Origin: Clostridiales bacterium
Lineage (GTDB): Bacteria > Bacillota > Clostridia > Monoglobales > Monoglobaceae
Direction of reading: 5' to 3'
DNA length: 5,504 nt
Assembly: GCA_016303265.1 (NCBI GenBank)
Contig: JAEDLZ010000082.1
Coordinates: 1-5,504 of the forward strand
Each line of letters starts with the position of its first letter. Position 1 is the first letter of the stretch. Positions 1 through 3,946 of the stretch are shown piece after piece. Under the pieces are notes generated by a model. That model searched no databases and was not told the DNA's origin. It was given only the letters and a program-made list of their open reading frames with translations. The position numbers were made by a program, and so were the translations under genes.

Positions 1-34
1 AAAAAGGGAGTGTCGCAAAATGCGACAGCTCCAC
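1..34 (-). terminator. Rho-independent terminator after the secreted hydrolase gene
   Basis: Read on the minus strand just after the hydrolase stop codon, the sequence forms a strong stem. The plus-strand arms are 7-17 (GGAGTGTCGCA) and 21-32 (TGCGACAGCTCC), with a three-base loop at 18-20. The stem has 11 base pairs and a single bulge at G28. The minus-strand transcript then runs into a T tract (complement of A1-A5), which may continue beyond the window edge. Hairpin plus T tract 20-50 bases past a stop codon is the classical intrinsic terminator layout. The same hairpin is part of a repeat found again at 3806-3855, so it may be a mobile or dispersed terminator rather than one native to this gene. 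Confidence 0.75.
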
Positions 35-54
35 TTTTGGGGTGGACGCAAAAT
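1..54 (-). repeat. Dispersed hairpin repeat, copy A
   Basis: This is one of two copies of a roughly 50-bp element in the window; the other is at 3806-3855 in the opposite orientation. Shared parts, read on the minus strand here, are ATTTTGCGTCCACCCC, a short A-rich spacer, the hairpin arm GGAGCTGTCGCA, a TTT loop, the arm TGCGACA(G)CTCC, and a T run. Copy A has lost one C in the distal arm, giving a bulge, and has two extra bases (33-34) between hairpin and spacer compared with copy B. The match to copy B stops at position 54, the last base of the hydrolase stop codon, so the element abuts the gene end exactly. Its left boundary may be cut by the window. It contains no coding sequence. Confidence 0.8.
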
Positions 55-1757
55 TACTTGGATATGCGCATATCCTCAGCGTCAAAGGTAAGCATAAGCG
101 ACATATACACTTCCGGATAATGTGCCTGTGCAAAGGAGCTTATGTTTTTGCCCGACGGAGCAAAAACAGATGCAATCGTTATAAAATTCGACACGCCTAT
201 ATCCTCGGAAATCACCTGCGACGGCGACATTCCGTTTTTAAGGCATATTGCGCCAAAACCATACATTTGTTTGCCGATACTTTCCATTTTGCCGCCGAAG
301 CTTTTGAGAAACTCATCCTTTCTTGCCTCGCTCACATATTTTTCTCCGTCTGCGCCGTATTTATATAAAAACCCGTCCTCCGCATTTGACCACTGCCATT
401 TTCCGCTGTCATTTTTTATTTTTGTATTGCCGCACTCAACATAATCCATCATCATTTTCTGATACTTGTTGACATAATTCTCTCTGCCGCCTATAGCTCT
501 GCCGATTTTCAAAACGGCATTTCTTACATTTTCCGACTGATTTGAATTTTCAACCTCCACAGGGTCATACCTACCGCCCGAGCTTATTTCAAAATACAGC
601 TCCGATATTTTTTTCGCCTTATTTTCTGCGGTTTCTTCGTTAAATTCCGCAAACTGCGAAAATGTAACATCTCTGCCGTACCTTCCAAAGCTCCATTCAC
701 TCGGTACTACAAGGGGAACCATATCGTTCTCGTTTATAATATTAAATATATATCCGTATTTTTCGTTTTTGCAATTACTTCTTTCTGCTCCTTGCGGAGT
801 TGCAAAGGTGTACGCATATATATTATCTCTTTTTATTTTTCCGCCGTCGCCCAGCTTTGCCGCCGCTATATTTGCAACCGCCGCTCCTCTGCTGTAGCCT
901 GCTATCCAGAGCTTTATATCTCTATCTCCCATATTCTTTTCAACGGTTTTGACAATTTCCTCTGCCGCATTGCTGAATCCCTTGTGATTGCCGGTCTCTC
1001 CCACATTGAAGTTACTGACCCATTCGTTTCCGTATGCGCCGCCTCGGACAAAAACCGCCATAATCGGCTGTTTTTCCCCATTGAGCTCAATTTCCTTCTC
1101 GCCCGTAATGAATGCCGCCTTATCCGTGGCGTCATTTAAGGACTTATCATAATTATACGCCCTGATATTTACAAATCCAATATCATTAAGCAGCCGTGCG
1201 GCATTTGCCTCTCTGCCGAAAGCTCCGTCCTCGCCCCAGTATTTATCGGATTCTGCGGCAGAAAACGCAGATATTGCCGCACCCAACGACATTTTCGCCA
1301 AAGCATGATTATATCCGTATGCAGATGCGGCAAAAAACGCATCGCTGTAGCCAAACTCTATTTCTTTGCAGTTTTCGCGAAAAACCACCTTAACAGGCGT
1401 TGTTTTAACAATATATATGTTATTTTCCATAACCGTCACTTCACCGCCGTATATTTTCCCCGCAAGATAAGCCGAAATCATAATTTTACCGTTCTTCACC
1501 CGATAGTCCGCAATTTCAGTATCTCCCGCAATCAGTCTGTTACCGTCTTTTCCGTAAGGAATTTTTGCATAATCAAAGAATTCCGCGGCAGGAATATAGC
1601 AAACTCCGTTTTCCCTGTAAGTCGGAGTTTTAAATTCAAGCTCCGCACCGTTTAATACTACCGCAGAGCCGCCCGTATCCGTTTTTGACGCCGCGCAAAG
1701 CAACGCCGCAGTAAATACAAGAGCCGCCGCTATTATAATTTTAACCTTACTTTTCAT
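54..1757 (-). CDS. Secreted class-3-lipase-like alpha/beta hydrolase with N-terminal stalk domain
   Basis: A predicted extracellular esterase or lipase of 567 residues; the substrate is unknown. The N-terminus is a Sec signal peptide (MKSKVK, then a hydrophobic stretch to about residue 24). Residues about 32-107 (VVLNGAELEF, NGVCYIP) resemble the copper amine oxidase N-terminal-like domain that clostridial exported proteins use as a stalk or wall module. The hydrolase domain follows from about residue 135. It has the nucleophile elbow GYSRG with Ser289, a likely catalytic acid Asp345 in NENDMVP, and a likely catalytic His546 in AQAHYPEVYM near the C-terminus. FNVGETGNHKGF and YTFATPQG are further motifs I recall from clostridial lipase (class 3) proteins. 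I chose the ATG at 1757 because GGGTGG lies 8 bases upstream and a signal peptide begins there; a TTG at 1796 in the same frame would add 13 non-signal-like residues. It appears to be monocistronic, with its own promoter and terminator. Family assignment is from motifs; the triad Asp and His are inferred. Confidence 0.85.
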   Translation of the reverse strand: MKSKVKIIIAAALVFTAALLCAASKTDTGGSAVVLNGAELEFKTPTYRENGVCYIPAAEFFDYAKIPYGKDGNRLIAGDTEIADYRVKNGKIMISAYLAGKIYGGEVTVMENNIYIVKTTPVKVVFRENCKEIEFGYSDAFFAASAYGYNHALAKMSLGAAISAFSAAESDKYWGEDGAFGREANAARLLNDIGFVNIRAYNYDKSLNDATDKAAFITGEKEIELNGEKQPIMAVFVRGGAYGNEWVSNFNVGETGNHKGFSNAAEEIVKTVEKNMGDRDIKLWIAGYSRGAAVANIAAAKLGDGGKIKRDNIYAYTFATPQGAERSNCKNEKYGYIFNIINENDMVPLVVPSEWSFGRYGRDVTFSQFAEFNEETAENKAKKISELYFEISSGGRYDPVEVENSNQSENVRNAVLKIGRAIGGRENYVNKYQKMMMDYVECGNTKIKNDSGKWQWSNAEDGFLYKYGADGEKYVSEARKDEFLKSFGGKMESIGKQMYGFGAICLKNGMSPSQVISEDIGVSNFITIASVFAPSGKNISSFAQAHYPEVYMSLMLTFDAEDMRISK

Positions 1758-1765
1758 AATATCAT

Positions 1766-1771
1766 CCACCC
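1766..1771 (-). promoter_or_regulatory. Ribosome binding site of the hydrolase gene (decides the start)
   Basis: The minus strand reads GGGTGG 8 bases before the ATG at 1757. This is an acceptable Shine-Dalgarno sequence at normal spacing. It supports the ATG over the in-frame TTG at 1796, which would place the signal peptide 13 residues inside the protein. Confidence 0.6.
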
Positions 1772-1918
1772 AAATCTTCAGGCATAAGGAGCACAAACAT
1801 TCAGTCGGTTTTCAAAAGCAATATTTCAAAGTGCCGATTGTATCAATATTTGCGATTTATGGTGTTTTCCCTGCTTTGCAAATTAGTTACATTTTGAAAA
1901 TCCGCAGCCTTATGACAC

Positions 1919-1948
1919 AGTATATCATTTATTTTATACCAATGTCAA
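1919..1948 (-). promoter_or_regulatory. Housekeeping (sigma-A type) promoter for the hydrolase gene
   Basis: On the minus strand a perfect -35 TTGACA (1948-1943) is followed after 18 bases by TATACT (1924-1919), one base from the TATAAT consensus. Transcription would start near 1912, giving an untranslated leader of roughly 155 bases before the ATG at 1757. I found no better promoter nearer the gene. It points away from gpr and lies just upstream of gpr's own candidate promoter, so the two divergent units share this AT-rich region. Confidence 0.6.
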
Positions 1949-1951
1949 TTA

Positions 1952-1980
1952 GGATATGATAATAATTTTTGGATATAATT
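1952..1980 (+). promoter_or_regulatory. Candidate forespore (sigma-F-like) promoter of gpr
   Basis: GGATATAATT at 1971-1980 fits the sigma-F -10 pattern GGnnAnAHTR except at the last base, and GGATA at 1952-1956 resembles the -35 pattern GYATA with one mismatch. The spacer is 14 bases, slightly short. The same region includes TATAAT (1974-1979), but no matching sigma-A -35 element sits 17 bases upstream. In Bacillus gpr is transcribed in the forespore by sigma-F and sigma-G. The assignment here rests on weak matches in AT-rich DNA and on that knowledge. Confidence 0.3.
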
Positions 1981-2008
1981 ATCTATATATTATTAAAATT
2001 TTAAGCTT

Positions 2009-2014
2009 GGAGTG
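2009..2014 (+). promoter_or_regulatory. Ribosome binding site of gpr
   Basis: GGAGTG lies with its GGAG core ending 7 bases before the ATG at 2020. The core and spacing are typical for Firmicutes and fix the start codon. The resulting N-terminus begins a few residues before the conserved RTDLAVEA segment. Confidence 0.75.
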
Positions 2015-2019
2015 ATTAT

Positions 2020-3003
2020 ATGGCATACAGTGCAAGAACCGACCTTGCAGTGGAAGCAAGAGAAATGTATATGGAGGCTTCCTCCGTTGAATGTGACATC
2101 GAAGGGGTGGAAGCGGAAAAAGATACGCCCTTTGACGGTATTGGGGTCACACGGATAAAAATTTCTTCGGAAAAGGGTGCGTCCGTTTTGAAAAAGCCCG
2201 TGGGGAATTATATAACAGTTGAAGTTCCCGAAACGGTATACGGCGAACAGACGGCTTATGAAAACATCTGCAAAGTCATCGCAAAGGAGCTTGATGCGCT
2301 TATTCCGGAGGGAAGCGACGGCACGGTTTTGGTCATCGGTCTGGGCAACCGCAATGTTACGCCTGACGCTTTAGGTCCTGCCGTCGTTGATTCACTGCTT
2401 GTAACGCGGCATCTTATTGAATACATCCCCGAAGAGATTGATAAGCGGCTGCGTCCGCTTTGCGCTATTGCGCCGGGCGTTTTGGGAATTACCGGAATTG
2501 AAACCGGAGAAATAGTCAAAGGAATCTGCGACCGGGTAAAGCCCTCTCTTTTGATTGTCATTGATGCATTGTGTTCACGGAAAATGGAGCGGATAAATTC
2601 AACAATTCAGCTTGCCGATTCCGGAATAGCTCCGGGGGCAGGCGTAGGAAATTCAAGAATGGCAATAAATCAAAAAGAGCTCGGTGTTCCCGTAATAGCA
2701 ATCGGCGTTCCCACCGTTGTTGACGCCGCCACCATAGCAGGCGATACAATCGATTTGATTATAAATGATTTAAGGGCAAATGCCAAGGAAAACGAACCTC
2801 TTTATAAAATGCTGACCACTATTGAAGAGGAGGACAAATATCCTCTTATTAAACAGACTCTTTCAGGCAATATAGGTGACTTCATCGTAACACCCAAGGA
2901 AATCGACCGTGTAATTGATGATATTTCTTCCGTTATTGCAAACGGCATAAACATTGCAGTCCACCGCGGGATTGGGCTTGAGGATATAGACAGATACAGA
3001 TAA
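2020..3003 (+). CDS. gpr: GPR endopeptidase (spore germination protease)
   Basis: Gpr is the peptidase family A25 enzyme that starts degradation of the small acid-soluble proteins coating spore DNA when a spore germinates. It is made in the forespore as an inactive zymogen. The 327-residue product has the family landmarks: RTDLAVEA (residues 6-13), GLGNRNVTPDALGP (107-120), TRHLIEYIP, APGVLGITGIETGEI (151-165), IDALCSR (181-187), GVPVIAIGVPTVVDA (222-236) and a C-terminal MVTPKEID-like segment (VTPKEID, 290-296). The two aspartates essential in the Bacillus megaterium enzyme (Asp127 and Asp193, as I recall) correspond to Asp116 and Asp182, with the same 66-residue spacing. Bacillus Gpr is about 370 residues; this one lacks roughly 30 residues around position 255-275 and has a short propeptide, about 8 residues if cleavage falls at TD/LA. 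No spoIIP gene follows, unlike in Bacillus; the next gene converges on it. Identification is near certain. Confidence 0.97.
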   Translation: MAYSARTDLAVEAREMYMEASSVECDIEGVEAEKDTPFDGIGVTRIKISSEKGASVLKKPVGNYITVEVPETVYGEQTAYENICKVIAKELDALIPEGSDGTVLVIGLGNRNVTPDALGPAVVDSLLVTRHLIEYIPEEIDKRLRPLCAIAPGVLGITGIETGEIVKGICDRVKPSLLIVIDALCSRKMERINSTIQLADSGIAPGAGVGNSRMAINQKELGVPVIAIGVPTVVDAATIAGDTIDLIINDLRANAKENEPLYKMLTTIEEEDKYPLIKQTLSGNIGDFIVTPKEIDRVIDDISSVIANGINIAVHRGIGLEDIDRYR

Positions 3004-3058
3004 ACCCGCGCCCTCCTCTGCATCAGCGGTCTTTGCTTTATTTGGAGGCAGGCGGAAT

Positions 3059-3472
3059 CTACAAAACCATAACCAGACTCCCTATGCAAATAAAGATACA
3101 GCCAATTAAAGATTTCGCCGTAAACTCTTCTTTTAAAAACACAAATGCCAGCAGCAAGGTAATTACAATGCTCAGCTTGTCAATCGGCACTACTTTGGAA
3201 ACATCCCCGATTTGCAGAGCTCTGTAATAGCACAGCCACGAAGCGCCCGTTGCCAGCCCGGACATTATTAAAAATATCCAGCTTTTTCTGCTAATTTCGC
3301 CAATGCCGCTTTGTGCATTTGTGATAAAAACCATTCCCCAAGACATAATGACAACCACAACCGTCCTGATTGCGGTTGCCAGAGTGGAATTAACTCCGCC
3401 AATGCCCACCTTTGCCAATATTGAGGTCAGTGCCGCAAAAACAGCAGACATCAACGCAAATATAAACCACAT
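3059..3472 (-). CDS. EamA/DMT-family membrane transporter, single-domain (half-size)
   Basis: A 137-residue inner-membrane protein of the drug/metabolite transporter superfamily, with one EamA domain. Five hydrophobic segments are visible at about residues 1-22, 31-51, 64-84, 92-113 and 118-137. The motif YYRALQIGDVSKVVPIDKLS (82-101), followed by a LKEE-type loop and a last helix rich in Gly, Ile and Val, is characteristic of EamA repeats. Most EamA proteins have two repeats and ten helices in about 300 residues; single-repeat members of about 140 residues are also common and are expected to act as homodimers. So this is probably complete rather than truncated: it has a strong ribosome binding site and a normal TAG stop. 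The start is the ATG at 3472, 7 bases after GGAGGT; an in-frame ATG at 3493 lies upstream of that site and would add 7 polar residues. It converges on gpr across a 55-base gap. The substrate cannot be deduced. Confidence 0.9.
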   Translation of the reverse strand: MWFIFALMSAVFAALTSILAKVGIGGVNSTLATAIRTVVVVIMSWGMVFITNAQSGIGEISRKSWIFLIMSGLATGASWLCYYRALQIGDVSKVVPIDKLSIVITLLLAFVFLKEEFTAKSLIGCIFICIGSLVMVL

Positions 3473-3479
3473 ACGCTTT

Positions 3480-3485
3480 ACCTCC
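3480..3485 (-). promoter_or_regulatory. Ribosome binding site of the EamA gene (decides the start)
   Basis: The minus strand reads GGAGGT exactly 7 bases before the ATG at 3472. It is a nearly full-consensus Shine-Dalgarno sequence and places the first membrane helix at the N-terminus, ruling out the in-frame ATG at 3493. Confidence 0.8.
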
Positions 3486-3628
3486 GCATACAAATCCCGC
3501 TTTTCGCATTTATTTTTCGTAAATTACTCAGGGCTTTCTTAATAAACAGTTTCACAAAAGTCCTTCCTCATTTTATCTCAACGGAAAAGGAAACGGGTCA
3601 GCGCAAAATGCACAGACCACGCAAAGCA

Positions 3629-3659
3629 TAAAAAACGCCATAATATAGCCTGTTTTTTA
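3629..3659. repeat. A6/T6-flanked inverted repeat (possible bidirectional terminator)
   Basis: TAAAAAAC at 3629-3636 is the exact reverse complement of GTTTTTTA at 3652-3659, with 15 bases between. The interior (GCCATAATATAGC) can add a few pairs with one mismatch. Because the arms are A/T tracts, either strand would present a hairpin ending in a U run, the form of a weak bidirectional terminator. The GC-poor stem and the lack of an adjacent gene end make the function doubtful; the inverted repeat itself is plain. Confidence 0.35.
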
Positions 3660-3694
3660 ATACAAAAATCTAAAATGAAACCAAAACCTAGGTG

Positions 3695-3718
3695 GAAATT
3701 CGTTATATAACGAATTTC
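3695..3718. repeat. Perfect 24-bp palindrome
   Basis: The half-site GAAATTCGTTAT (3695-3706) is followed directly by its exact reverse complement (3707-3718). The symmetry ends outside these bases (G3694 against A3719). It could be a dimeric-repressor operator, the core of a small palindromic dispersed repeat, or a stem of about 10 pairs with a four-base loop in RNA. It is about 220 bases upstream of the EamA start and about 230 bases beyond the fucI stop, so it sits in no obvious operator position for a visible gene. Confidence 0.7.
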
Positions 3719-3805
3719 AATTACAAATGCTTTGCGTTTTGAACAAACTTCGCCTCTCGCAGTATCCATATACGGCCTTTGGACTCAGTTTGGTAGGTCA
3801 GCACT

Positions 3806-3855
3806 ATTTTGCGTCCACCCCAAAGGAGCTGCCGCATTTTGCGACAGCTCCTTTT
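3806..3855 (+). repeat. Dispersed hairpin repeat, copy B
   Basis: This is the second copy of the element at 1-54, in the opposite orientation. Reading plus: ATTTTGCGTCCACCCC (3806-3821), AAA, the arm GGAGCTGCCGCA (3825-3836), a TTT loop, the arm TGCGACAGCTCC (3840-3851), and TTTT. The stem has 12 positions, 11 paired, with a C/A mismatch (3832/3844) that becomes a G-U wobble in minus-strand RNA. Conservation with copy A covers the non-hairpin GTCCACCCC part too, so the two are copies of one sequence and not just two similar terminators. The octamer ATTTTGCG occurs twice within the element. Confidence 0.8.
3825..3851 (-). terminator. Probable transcription terminator downstream of fucI
   Basis: This is the hairpin of repeat copy B, 95 bases past the fucI stop in the direction of fucI transcription. 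On the minus strand all 12 stem positions pair (one G-U), but only three T residues follow before GGGG, a poor T tract. The better T run (TTTT, 3852-3855) is on the plus side, where no gene ends. Termination of fucI here is plausible because no other strong hairpin lies between the stop codon and this point. Confidence 0.45.
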
Positions 3856-3946
3856 GCAAAAACAATTCTGATTTTTCAACGGTTCGGCAATGACACCGTT
3901 TTCCGTCTTATAAGCGTCTGCCTGTGCCGTCCCGTTTTTTATTCGA

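Larger units (their letters stand above)
3486..3805. other. Non-coding intergenic stretch between EamA and the repeat
   Basis: No convincing gene lies here. A minus-strand open frame at 3578-3769 has no ribosome binding site that I can see, an odd composition rich in Phe, Cys and Trp, and runs across the 24-bp palindrome, so it is probably chance. The promoter of the EamA gene should be in this stretch, but I see no -35/-10 pair of good quality on the minus strand. What stands out is an A6/T6-flanked hairpin (3629-3659) and the palindrome (3695-3718), each listed separately. Confidence 0.6.

Noticed and set aside
1695..1697. Lipoprotein cysteine (Cys21) in the hydrolase signal peptide
   Set aside because: The residues before it are ALL, with Leu at -1, which does not fit the lipobox rule of Gly, Ala or Ser at that position; signal peptidase I cleavage near AAS is more likely.
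1798..1800. Possible short leader peptide (ATG at 1800, about 12 codons) before the hydrolase gene
   Set aside because: No convincing ribosome binding site and no sign of an attenuator structure or a run of regulatory codons; such short frames are expected by chance.
3004..3058. Possible bidirectional terminator between gpr and the EamA gene
   Set aside because: Arms CCGC and CCTCC near 3005-3015 can pair with GGAGG and GCGG near 3044-3054, but there is an internal loop, a loop of about 27 bases and no T run on either side.
3578..3769. Minus-strand open frame of 63 residues in the intergenic region
   Set aside because: No ribosome binding site that I can see, odd Phe/Cys/Trp-rich composition, and it runs through the 24-bp palindrome; most likely a chance frame.
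3878..3900. Short hairpin AACGGT/ACCGTT after fucI
   Set aside because: Only 6 base pairs with an 11-base loop and, in the direction of fucI transcription, A residues rather than T residues follow; too weak to call a terminator.
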